From: Rhodospirillales bacterium
GTDB taxonomy: Bacteria > Pseudomonadota > Alphaproteobacteria > Rhodospirillales > JABHCV01
Length of the DNA stretch: 16,130 nucleotides
Direction of reading: 5' to 3'
NCBI GenBank assembly: GCA_016776705.1
Contig: JADHSW010000047.1
Span: 1-16,130 of the forward strand
Shown piece by piece: positions 7,241-14,176 of the stretch (position 1 is its first letter; every line of letters starts with the position of its first letter). The translations under genes and the position numbers were made by a program. Below the pieces are notes generated by a model. It had not been told where the DNA came from, did no database searches, and saw only the letters and a list, made by a program, of their open reading frames with translations.

Positions 7241-8557
7241 TTAGTCATGGGTCCTGAGATCGATGATGCGTTTTACCCGACCCATGGAACGTTCAATCTC
7301 GTCTACCGGCAGAACTTTCGTGCTGACTGAGAAACCGACTGAAATTTTAATTCGACGCGCCAGATCCGTGGCAATTTCCTGACGGAACGTTTCACCGAAA
7401 CCACCCGCATCGGGCCTGACTTCAGCCATCACCATCAAATTTTCCATGCGATCATGCTGGGTCACTTCCAACGAGTAATGTGGCGAAAGGCGTTTATCCT
7501 GCAAAATCACTTCTTCGATCTGCGAGGGGAAAACGTTACGTCCACGAATGATCAACATATCGTCCGAACGAGCGCCAATCCTTTCGATCCGGCGCATCGT
7601 GCGCGAAGTTCCCGGCATTAGCCTGGTCAGGTCTCGCGTACGGAAACGAATAACCGGCAAAGCTTCTTTGGTCAGGGATGTCAAAACCAGTTCACCCTGT
7701 TCACCATTGGGCAGAACTTCACCGGTTTCAGGATCGATGATTTCCGGATAGAAGTGATCTTCCCAAATGTGAAGACCATCCTTATCTTCAACACATTCGC
7801 AAGCGACGCCTGGGCCCATGACTTCAGAAAGGCCATAAATATCCAGAGCATCAATACCGTAGAGGCTTTCGATTTCATCACGCATGGCGTACGTCCAGGG
7901 CTCTGCGCCGTGAATGCCGATCTTGATGGAACTATCACGTGGGTCCATGCCATTTCGCTTCATCATGTCCGCCAAAGACAGCATGTACGACGGCGTCACC
8001 ATGATAATGTCAGGCTTGAAGTCGTTAATCAGTTGCAGTTGTTTTTCCGCCTGGCCCCCCGACATTGGAATGACGGTGCACCCCAGTTTTTCAGCACCGT
8101 AATGCAGCCCCAAAGCGTTTGTGCGAAGGCCATAGCCGAAAGCAATATGGGCGATTTGCCCGGACTTGGCGCCAGCAGCGCGTAGCGAGCGAGCGACAAG
8201 ATCCGACCAGGATTCGATATCCTTCTTGGTATAACCAACAACGGTCGGATTGCCCGTTGTGCCGCTCGACGCATGAATACGGACCACCTGCTCACGGGGT
8301 ACGGCGAACATGCCAAAAGGATAATTGTCCCGAACATGCTTTTTACTACTCAGCGGAAGCTTGGAAATATCCGACAGGGTTTTAATGTCATCCGGATGAA
8401 CACCAGCTTCCTCAAAACTCTTTTTGTAGTGCTCTACGTTGTCGTAAGCATGCTTGACTGACCACTTCAGGCGTTCAAGCTGCAAGGCGCTTATTTCATC
8501 CCGCGATGCATTTTCAATAGGGTCAAGAAGGTCCTTCGAGGGAGCCTTGGCGTTCAT
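7241..8557 (-). CDS. paaK: Phenylacetate-CoA ligase-like adenylate-forming enzyme
   Basis: A 438-residue enzyme, normal length for PaaK, which activates an aryl-acetate with ATP and CoA to the CoA thioester in the cytoplasm. Adenylate-forming motifs are in order: nucleotide loop SSGTTGNPT (97-105), YGLSE (241-245), RTRDLT (306-311), and SDDMLIIRGRNVFP (331-344) before the C-terminal lid ending in VKRIIDLR. The start ATG at 8557 has GGAG eight bases upstream. It is a single-gene unit closed by the terminator at 7158-7188 and divergent from a histidine kinase gene. No ring-oxidation genes (paaABCDE, paaG/Z) are nearby. The true acid could be phenylacetate, indoleacetate or another arylacetate; the family is sure, the substrate is not. 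Confidence 0.9.
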   Translation of the reverse strand: MNAKAPSKDLLDPIENASRDEISALQLERLKWSVKHAYDNVEHYKKSFEEAGVHPDDIKTLSDISKLPLSSKKHVRDNYPFGMFAVPREQVVRIHASSGTTGNPTVVGYTKKDIESWSDLVARSLRAAGAKSGQIAHIAFGYGLRTNALGLHYGAEKLGCTVIPMSGGQAEKQLQLINDFKPDIIMVTPSYMLSLADMMKRNGMDPRDSSIKIGIHGAEPWTYAMRDEIESLYGIDALDIYGLSEVMGPGVACECVEDKDGLHIWEDHFYPEIIDPETGEVLPNGEQGELVLTSLTKEALPVIRFRTRDLTRLMPGTSRTMRRIERIGARSDDMLIIRGRNVFPSQIEEVILQDKRLSPHYSLEVTQHDRMENLMVMAEVRPDAGGFGETFRQEIATDLARRIKISVGFSVSTKVLPVDEIERSMGRVKRIIDLRTHD

Positions 8558-8583
8558 GGTTCATCTCCACAAAACTAAAATCC

Positions 8584-8613
8584 GGGATCCTCCTGGCGAT
8601 CCAGGAGGATTTC
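8584..8613. promoter_or_regulatory. Strong hairpin in the paaK / histidine kinase intergenic region
   Basis: ATCCTCCTGG (8587-8596) and CCAGGAGGAT (8601-8610) form a perfect 10-bp stem with a CGAT loop, extendable by two G-T pairs and one G-C pair. It lies 27 to 56 bases before the paaK start, in its likely leader. On that strand one arm carries AGGAGGA, a near-ideal ribosome site with no usable start codon after it, and a weak U-rich stretch (ATTTTAGTTTTG) follows. Possible roles are an attenuator, an mRNA stabiliser or an operator. Confidence 0.45.
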
Positions 8614-8701
8614 AGCCCACCGGGTATCATTGCCTTAGACACCCGTCAACCGATAACAGGTTAGAATCGACTGAATACTCCAGATTTTCCGGTTTCAATA
8701 C

Positions 8702-8715
8702 TTGATGGTCATCAA
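8702..8715 (+). promoter_or_regulatory. Perfect FNR/FixK-type binding site
   Basis: TTGATGGTCATCAA matches TTGAT-N4-ATCAA exactly, the consensus for FNR/Anr and within that of FixK. Its centre is about 41 bases before the start point predicted from the -10 box at 8737-8742, the classical class II activator position. It lies 112 bases before the histidine kinase start and 145 bases from the paaK start on the other strand. Confidence 0.72.
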
Positions 8716-8736
8716 ATTATTATCATTTGAAGTTGT

Positions 8737-8742
8737 TACAAT
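8737..8742 (+). promoter_or_regulatory. Candidate -10 box of an FNR/FixK-activated promoter
   Basis: TACAAT matches TATAAT in five of six positions. A start point around 8749-8750 would put the palindrome at 8702-8715 near -41.5. No good -35 is present, as expected for an activator-dependent promoter. It would drive the kinase gene at 8827 with a leader of about 77 bases. Confidence 0.5.
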
Positions 8743-8826
8743 AAACAATCAACAGAGGGAAATGTGCACTTCCGGTCTCCTTTGGGACGACTATCGCCAG
8801 AACCCGATTTATGCAGCTGGAAATAG

Positions 8827-10083
8827 ATGACTGTACCTTTAAAAATTTTACTGATTGAGGATAACCTTGATCTACGCTCCCGGATTGAAGAATTAAAACG
8901 CCCCATGGGCGGGGGTTTCGATCTTATCGCTGTTGATACTTTCGATCAGGCAATGGAAGAAATTGGGCATAACGAACACAGCGCCTATCTGGTCAGCAAG
9001 GAATTTGCCAATGATCGAGGCCCGGAAATTATTTGGGAAATATCAGGTCGGGGCTGCAAGGGACCTGCCCTGTTGCTGGCCCATGAAGACAACCCAGAAC
9101 ATGAAAGCGAAGCCGTAAACCTGGGCGCGATGATCTATCTGGTGCGCAATCAGTTAAACCCGCGTTTCCTTGAACGTATGATCCGTCATGCAATTGAGAG
9201 GAAACGATACGAAGACAACATTAGAAATGATCAGGAAAACCTGATTCAACGAATGATGGACCTGCAGGATTCCAGCGAACGCTTTGAAGCCCAAAGCGCT
9301 GAATATATTCAGATGGCTGAGGATCTGGCTATCACCCAGGGAGAGCTTCAGGCGGCCCTTGACGAGGTAACCCAAAGCAAGCAGGAACTTGAAAAACTGA
9401 ACCAGGAAAAGGATCGTTTTTTTTCCATTATCGCCCACGACCTTAGAAGCCCGTTCACATCCCTGCTGGGCTACACCGGCATGATTGCAATGGGCGCTGA
9501 TAAAATGCCCCCGGAAAAATTTATCGAAAGCGCCGCCGTCATAAATGAAACGGCAAACCGCGTTTACGCGCTGCTGGAAAATCTGCTGGAGTGGGCACGT
9601 CTACAGATGGATAATATTCCAAGTGAACCAGGCAATCTCAATATTCACCAGCTGGTCGGGAATACCGTTGGCATTTTAACTCCCGTTGGCGCTGACAAGG
9701 GCGTTTTGGTCGAGAACCTTGTTGCCAATGACGTGCAAGCTTTTGCCAACCACCACATGATCGAAACCGTCATTCGTAATTTGACCAACAATTCCATCAA
9801 ATTTACCAAGGCCGGAGGTTCCGTTTCAATCGATGCCCGGGAAATCGACGGCAAGTGCCTTGTTTCGATCAAAGATACCGGCATCGGCATGACCCCCGAT
9901 CAATTGGAAAAAATGTTCGCTATTGGTGAAAAAAATTCAACCAATGGAACCAACGGCGAACCCGGCACTGGCTTGGGGCTATTGCTTTGCAAGGACTTGC
10001 TGGACAAATGTCACGGATCGATTGGCGTTGAAAGTGTACCGGGAAAGGGCACGACCTTTACCATCACCTTACCGGTCAGCTAG
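8827..10083 (+). CDS. Soluble histidine kinase with degenerate N-terminal receiver
   Basis: A 418-residue cytoplasmic kinase with no membrane segment. Residues 5-125 look like a receiver domain (ILLIEDN at the start, then GAMIYLVRNQL and the AIERKR exit helix). The acidic pair Glu11-Asp12 remains, but an ungapped alignment to ordinary receivers puts Ser57, Ala85 and Arg107 where phospho-Asp, Thr and Lys belong, so it should not be phosphorylated. A coiled coil (about 135-195) leads to HisKA with His204 (SIIAHDLRSP), then an ATPase domain with N-box NLTNNS (318-323), DTGIGM (350-355) and GEPGTGLGL (377-385). The start ATG has GGAA close upstream. It lies downstream of a perfect FNR/FixK site. 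Its 3' end overlaps the convergent amidotransferase gene by eight bases. Partner regulator unknown. Confidence 0.9.
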   Translation: MTVPLKILLIEDNLDLRSRIEELKRPMGGGFDLIAVDTFDQAMEEIGHNEHSAYLVSKEFANDRGPEIIWEISGRGCKGPALLLAHEDNPEHESEAVNLGAMIYLVRNQLNPRFLERMIRHAIERKRYEDNIRNDQENLIQRMMDLQDSSERFEAQSAEYIQMAEDLAITQGELQAALDEVTQSKQELEKLNQEKDRFFSIIAHDLRSPFTSLLGYTGMIAMGADKMPPEKFIESAAVINETANRVYALLENLLEWARLQMDNIPSEPGNLNIHQLVGNTVGILTPVGADKGVLVENLVANDVQAFANHHMIETVIRNLTNNSIKFTKAGGSVSIDAREIDGKCLVSIKDTGIGMTPDQLEKMFAIGEKNSTNGTNGEPGTGLGLLLCKDLLDKCHGSIGVESVPGKGTTFTITLPVS

Positions 10084-10834
10084 CCGCTTTGCACAGGGCA
10101 CTTTCTGCAAAAGTGCTAAACAGGGCGCGTGAAAAGGCGTTTTCCATAACCCGCCACTCAGGGTGCCACTGAACCCCAACAGCAAAACCCCGGGCATTCG
10201 TTACCGAGACCCCCTCTATCAACCCATCGGGCGCAATGGCTTCAACGCTCAGACCATCGGCCAGACGATCAATTCCCTGAGCGTGCAGGGAATTCACCTC
10301 AATCGTCGTCGTTCCCGCCAATTGGGCAAGGAAACTGCCTTTAACCAGGTTTATTTCGTGGGCGGGACCGAAACGCTCCTCCCAGGTTTTCTCGGCATCA
10401 CTTCGGTGATCCATAAATCCAGTTTCCTCGAAAACTCTTTGATAAAGGGTGCCACCGAAGGCCACATTCAGCTCCTGAAAGCCGCGACAGATACATAAAA
10501 TTGGAACGCCCGCATCCACGGCTTCGCGAATCAATGGCAAGGTTGTCGCGTCACGGTGGGGATCATGTTCGGTGCCATCAGCACTTGCTGGGCCGTCGTA
10601 ATGATAGGGCTCAATATTTGAAACGCTTCCGGTAAAAACGAGACCATCAACATGGCGGATCAGTGTTTGACAATCAAGGGCATCACCAAGGGTGGGTATA
10701 ATCAGCGGCACCGCGCCACAGGCCTTTTCCAATGCATCCACAAAGAGATGGGGCGCACTGTCGTAATCAATACCGTCAATATCCTTGCGGCAACCCGAAA
10801 GCCCAATAATTGGAGGTGGTGTTTTCCTGCTCAT
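10076..10834 (-). CDS. Class I glutamine amidotransferase, PuuD-like gamma-glutamyl-GABA hydrolase
   Basis: From the ATG at 10834 the product is 252 residues, close to E. coli PuuD (254). The family (peptidase C26) removes glutamate from gamma-glutamyl amides such as gamma-glutamyl-GABA in putrescine breakdown. The nucleophile is Cys116 in ILCICRGFQELN, and the HPEW motif supplies His224 and Glu226, completing the triad. NSLHAQGID and GVQWHPEW are typical of the family. The frame extends to a TTG at 10885, but the protein starting MSRKTPPPIIGLSG matches normal family starts; neither has a strong ribosome site. No other putrescine genes are in view, so the natural substrate is uncertain. The 3' end overlaps the convergent kinase gene by eight bases. 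Confidence 0.85.
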   Translation of the reverse strand: MSRKTPPPIIGLSGCRKDIDGIDYDSAPHLFVDALEKACGAVPLIIPTLGDALDCQTLIRHVDGLVFTGSVSNIEPYHYDGPASADGTEHDPHRDATTLPLIREAVDAGVPILCICRGFQELNVAFGGTLYQRVFEETGFMDHRSDAEKTWEERFGPAHEINLVKGSFLAQLAGTTTIEVNSLHAQGIDRLADGLSVEAIAPDGLIEGVSVTNARGFAVGVQWHPEWRVMENAFSRALFSTFAESALCKAAS

Positions 10835-10977
10835 GATCAGGGAAACATGCGGCTTAATGCCAGTCCGTTCAAGTAAGATTATCAATCCATTACCATCATT
10901 TCAAAGTCGCCTTGTAGACTCTCCTGGACAATGAGAAGATGAGAAAAATCATTTAGAAAAGAGATTCCTACAGCAAG

Positions 10978-11571
10978 ATGCAGGCTACCAATCTAAAACG
11001 AAAAGCCGGGCGTTTCGCCCTGATAGGGTTTATAGCCCTATTTCTGATAGTCGTTCCGGGCAAGTCCCGTTCCCTTGAACTTGGATTGACACCGAGCCAC
11101 GTCTATTCCCTTTGGAGCAATATAAATCGCGCCCTTCTTATTTATGCAAAGTTGGTAAATATCGATCAGGCCCGACTTGCCCGAATCGAAAGCATGCAAC
11201 CCCGGAATTTTGAGGCGAAAAGGCCCGCCGACGTTTTTGCCATGGCCGAAAAATTCCGCAATGAGCTGAAAGGTTACGTCCCGTGGACGAAAGAGACTCC
11301 CGGCTGGCTCATCGAGTACGAAAAAGTCGGAAAGTCGAGAAACCCGCAAAGTGACAAAATAACCCCGAGCGCCGTTTTCTTGATTTCCATGCAACTATTA
11401 AATGGGATCGTCGCCGTCGTAGTCGACAACACTGGCTGGGAAGTTTCAGTTAGTGAACTTTACGACTCCAGCGTACCATCCGGCATGACACCAAGCGATG
11501 TTTTCGGTCAAGTTGATCTGGCACTGAGGCGAATTGACCTTATCCTGCCTGATCCATCCGGGGGATCGTAG
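10978..11571 (+). CDS. Exported protein of four TPSxVF repeats, partner of the FixL-like kinase
   Basis: I do not recognise a named family. The 197-residue product has an N-terminal signal or anchor (KRKAGR, then the hydrophobic run FALIGFIALFLIVV, residues 13-26), so it should be periplasmic. The mature part consists of four related units opening with TPSHVY (38), RPADVF (82), TPSAVF (129) and TPSDVF (171), each followed by an amphipathic helix ending in hydrophobic residues. The Pro-to-Pro spacing is 44, 47 and 42. The stop is three bases before the kinase ATG at 11575, so they are one operon and probably one signalling unit. An accessory sensor or ligand-binding role for the kinase is inference. 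The ribosome site is weak. Confidence 0.8.
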   Translation: MQATNLKRKAGRFALIGFIALFLIVVPGKSRSLELGLTPSHVYSLWSNINRALLIYAKLVNIDQARLARIESMQPRNFEAKRPADVFAMAEKFRNELKGYVPWTKETPGWLIEYEKVGKSRNPQSDKITPSAVFLISMQLLNGIVAVVVDNTGWEVSVSELYDSSVPSGMTPSDVFGQVDLALRRIDLILPDPSGGS

Positions 11572-11574
11572 GCC

Positions 11575-13527
11575 ATGCCGTTTAATTTCCCCCAGATCAG
11601 AATCACTGCATTTGGACGGGGACTCGCTGTCGCTTTGTCCCTGGTAATGGCGTCAGTTTTATTTACCTCACTGACCACCTTTCAACAGGGCAACAACATT
11701 GCCAAGGCCTGGGAAACCTATAACACCGTCGAGGCCAGAAAAGGCATTATACTGAGCCAGCTGCGTGACCTGCTGGGTTATGATGGCGTGATCCACCATT
11801 ATAAGAATTTCATTCTGCGCAAGCAGCGCATACGCGCCGCGACAACATATGAAAGGATGCTGGAAATTTCCATGGCCCTGACGGCCTATCAATCCCTTGG
11901 CCTGTTACCCACGGAACAAAAAGCCATCGGGATGCTTGTCGAAACTCTCGACAAATACCGGGCAGCATTGAAAACAGCCGAGGCCCTTGCTGCTCAATCC
12001 ATGGCATCCGTCGATATCGACAGGATTGTGAAAATCGATGATACTCCCGCAAATATCGCCCTTGAAATTCTCGACAACGAACTCTATGCAGCCCGACAAA
12101 CCAGCGAGCAAAATGTGCGTGCTACGGTCGATGGATTGATTTCCTTTGTATCCATTTCGGCAATTCTGACTGGATTTTTTATCTTCACCCTGCTTTCCTG
12201 GATTATCTGGTACGTACGTCAGGAACTCGTCGCCCCCCTGAACGCGCTTGTCAGCGCCTTTCACCAGATTGACCCACAAAAACCAAACGCCATGCGCCTT
12301 CCCCGCCATGGGGATGATCTGGAATATGAACTGAATTTGGTGGCAAGCGCAGGTAACGCCTTTCTTCAGGCGACAGAAGACCATTTGAAAACGTTGGAAC
12401 AGACGGAATATGCACTGAGGAAAAGCGAGGAGCATCTGCTCTCTGTTGTCGAAACCGCTGTCGACGCTATCGTCACGATTGATGAGCATGGAATAATCCA
12501 GTCATTCAATAGCGCCGCCGCAAACACCTTCAATTACAGCACCTACGAGATTATCGGTAAGAATGTCAAAATATTGATGCCCGAACCGGATCATTCCAAA
12601 CATGATGGTTATCTTAAAGCCCACAGGGAATCAGGAATAAATAAAATTATCGGTATTGGCAGGGAAGTCGTCGGCAAGCGTAAAAATGGGGATCATTTCC
12701 CCATGCGGTTGGCTGTCAGCCAAACTGAAACATCCGGAAAAATTGGGTTTACGGGAATCATTCGCGATATTTCGGCCGAAAAAGAAGCGGAAACGAAAGT
12801 CCGGCTGGCCAAGGAAGCCGCCGATCAGGCCAATAGTGCCAAATCTGAATTTCTCAGTTCCATGAGCCATGAATTACGCACCCCTATGAATGCCATTTTG
12901 GGGTTTTCGCAGTTTCTCGATAACAATCCCGCTGAACCCCTAAGTTCCTCGCAAAAGGAATATGTCAATCTGATCCTGAAAAGCGGGGAACACCTGCTGG
13001 AACTGATCAAACAGGTTCTTGAATTAAGTAAAATTGAAGCGGGTCACCTGGAGGTAACATTCCAACAGGTAAAAATCGAACCCCTGCTTGAGGAGTGCCT
13101 GCACACCCTATCGCCAAGGGCGGGTGGACGAGGTATCTCGCTTGAAAACAGCTCCCGCGGCGCAACCATTCCCCAGGTTTGGACCGACCCTGTACGCCTG
13201 AAGCAGATACTGCTTAACCTTTTGTCCAATGCCGTAAAATACAACCAGGAAAATGGCAGTGTCGCAATTGACTGTCGGCTTATGGGCGAAAACACAATTC
13301 GCATCATGGTCATGGATACCGGCGGCGGCATCCCCAAGAGCAAGCAGAAAGGACTTTTTGTTCCCTTTGACCGGCTTGGTCGCGAGGCTGGCGAGATTGA
13401 AGGCACCGGCATTGGACTGGCGATCTCCAAAAGGCTTGTTACCGCGCTGAATGGAAGCATCGACTTCAAAAGCACTAAAGATGAAGGTTCTACCTTCTGG
13501 ATTGATTTGCCTATTTCTGGAGAGTAG
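11575..13527 (+). CDS. Membrane histidine kinase with FixL-like heme-type PAS domain
   Basis: A 650-residue inner-membrane kinase. Transmembrane segments at about 14-34 and 189-213 enclose a helical periplasmic domain with LLGYDGVIHHYKNFILR, a motif I recall from other alphaproteobacterial receptors. A HAMP-like linker (about 214-270) and coiled coil follow, then PAS (about 286-400), HisKA with His432 (SMSHELRTPMN), and an ATPase domain (NLLSNAVKYN 548-557; DTGGGI 581-586; EGTGIGLAI 609-617). The PAS domain aligns without gaps to Bradyrhizobium FixL: His343 in HDGYL matches heme ligand His200, Arg363 matches oxygen-contact Arg220, and Ile358, Met377 and Leu379 also match. Arg206 is replaced by Ala349. 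It probably binds heme and senses oxygen or NO. No receiver is fused and no FixJ is nearby. Confidence 0.9.
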   Translation: MPFNFPQIRITAFGRGLAVALSLVMASVLFTSLTTFQQGNNIAKAWETYNTVEARKGIILSQLRDLLGYDGVIHHYKNFILRKQRIRAATTYERMLEISMALTAYQSLGLLPTEQKAIGMLVETLDKYRAALKTAEALAAQSMASVDIDRIVKIDDTPANIALEILDNELYAARQTSEQNVRATVDGLISFVSISAILTGFFIFTLLSWIIWYVRQELVAPLNALVSAFHQIDPQKPNAMRLPRHGDDLEYELNLVASAGNAFLQATEDHLKTLEQTEYALRKSEEHLLSVVETAVDAIVTIDEHGIIQSFNSAAANTFNYSTYEIIGKNVKILMPEPDHSKHDGYLKAHRESGINKIIGIGREVVGKRKNGDHFPMRLAVSQTETSGKIGFTGIIRDISAEKEAETKVRLAKEAADQANSAKSEFLSSMSHELRTPMNAILGFSQFLDNNPAEPLSSSQKEYVNLILKSGEHLLELIKQVLELSKIEAGHLEVTFQQVKIEPLLEECLHTLSPRAGGRGISLENSSRGATIPQVWTDPVRLKQILLNLLSNAVKYNQENGSVAIDCRLMGENTIRIMVMDTGGGIPKSKQKGLFVPFDRLGREAGEIEGTGIGLAISKRLVTALNGSIDFKSTKDEGSTFWIDLPISGE

Positions 13528-13608
13528 CCCCCGAAAAATGCCCACAAAGGATCTTGCACAACCCTTTTAACGCATTTTGGTACTGAATAACTTTTTAACT
13601 TTGATCTA

Positions 13609-13629
13609 ATTGTTGGGTATGCTAACAAT
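13609..13629. promoter_or_regulatory. Possible operator upstream of the thioesterase-Mo enzyme operon
   Basis: ATTGTT (13609-13614) and AACAAT (13624-13629) form an inverted repeat with a 9-base spacer that contains TATGCT (13618-13623), a possible -10 box. It lies in the 220-base gap before the thioesterase gene. A regulator bound here would cover the promoter. The arms are short, so chance is a real alternative. Confidence 0.25.
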
Positions 13630-13747
13630 CAGGTCGAATTTTACGACTTCTCTGGGAACCACGGCCTTGGCGAACGCGCCTTGTACGGGCTTGAATAATT
13701 CCAGGGAAGAACCAGTTTCTTATTTATGCATTGCCAGGGAGACACCC

Positions 13748-14158
13748 ATGAAAGATACGCTAACAACCGGGATCGAATTGACCCGTCGCCATTCAGTCGA
13801 AAAAGACGACACCATCGGCTTCATGGGCGAGGATTTAAGGGTCTATGCAACACCGGCGCTTGTCGGCCACATGGAACATACTTGCCGCGACTTCATTCTT
13901 GAACACTTGGACGACGGCGAAGATACTGTTGGCACCCGGGTCGAAATTGATCACATGGCGCCAACAATGTCCGGCATGTGGGCTGAAATCAAGGTCACAG
14001 TCGCTGAAATTCAGGGCCGCCTGGTAACCCTTGAATTTGAAGCCTGGGACGAGGTTGAACCTATCGCTAAAGGCCGTCATATGCGCTTTATCGTCGACAA
14101 GGCTAAAACCGCCGAACGATTGGCTGCCAAGGCGGCAAAAGCATCCAGTAATTCTTAA
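13748..14158 (+). CDS. FlK-like hotdog-fold thioesterase
   Basis: From the ATG at 13748 the product is 136 residues, normal for FlK-like (fluoroacetyl-CoA thioesterase family) proteins. They hydrolyse acyl-CoA thioesters as hotdog dimers in the cytoplasm. Family features are VGTRVEIDHMAPT, a strand pair around GRLVTLEFEAWDE, and the closing RHMRFIVD. The start is supported by AGGGAG six bases upstream; the frame is open further upstream, but the extension has no ribosome site and is not family-like. It is followed after 18 bases by the molybdopterin oxidoreductase gene, so the two are almost surely co-transcribed. The thioester may be the substrate or product of that enzyme. Which CoA ester is cleaved cannot be read from the sequence. 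Confidence 0.85.
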   Translation: MKDTLTTGIELTRRHSVEKDDTIGFMGEDLRVYATPALVGHMEHTCRDFILEHLDDGEDTVGTRVEIDHMAPTMSGMWAEIKVTVAEIQGRLVTLEFEAWDEVEPIAKGRHMRFIVDKAKTAERLAAKAAKASSNS

Positions 14159-14176
14159 GGATTAAAGGTGCCCCCT

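Noticed and set aside
10835..10885. TTG start of the amidotransferase at 10885
   Set aside because: The extra 17 residues are outside the family's normal N terminus; ATG 10834 gives a length close to PuuD.
11575..13527. Calling the kinase fixL itself
   Set aside because: It has a large periplasmic domain, Ala at the Arg206 position, and no fixJ beside it, so FixL-like is as far as the sequence supports.
13535..13578. AAAATGC ... GCATTTT as a terminator after the FixL-like kinase
   Set aside because: The arms are 7 bases with a 30-base loop and no U-tract; too weak to call.
13601..13614. Second FNR/FixK box before the thioesterase gene (TTGATCTAATTGTT)
   Set aside because: Only the TTGAT half-site matches; the second half does not resemble ATCAA.
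13610..13747. N-terminal extension of the thioesterase upstream of 13748
   Set aside because: The frame is open but has no ribosome site and the sequence is not family-like, whereas AGGGAG precedes the ATG at 13748.
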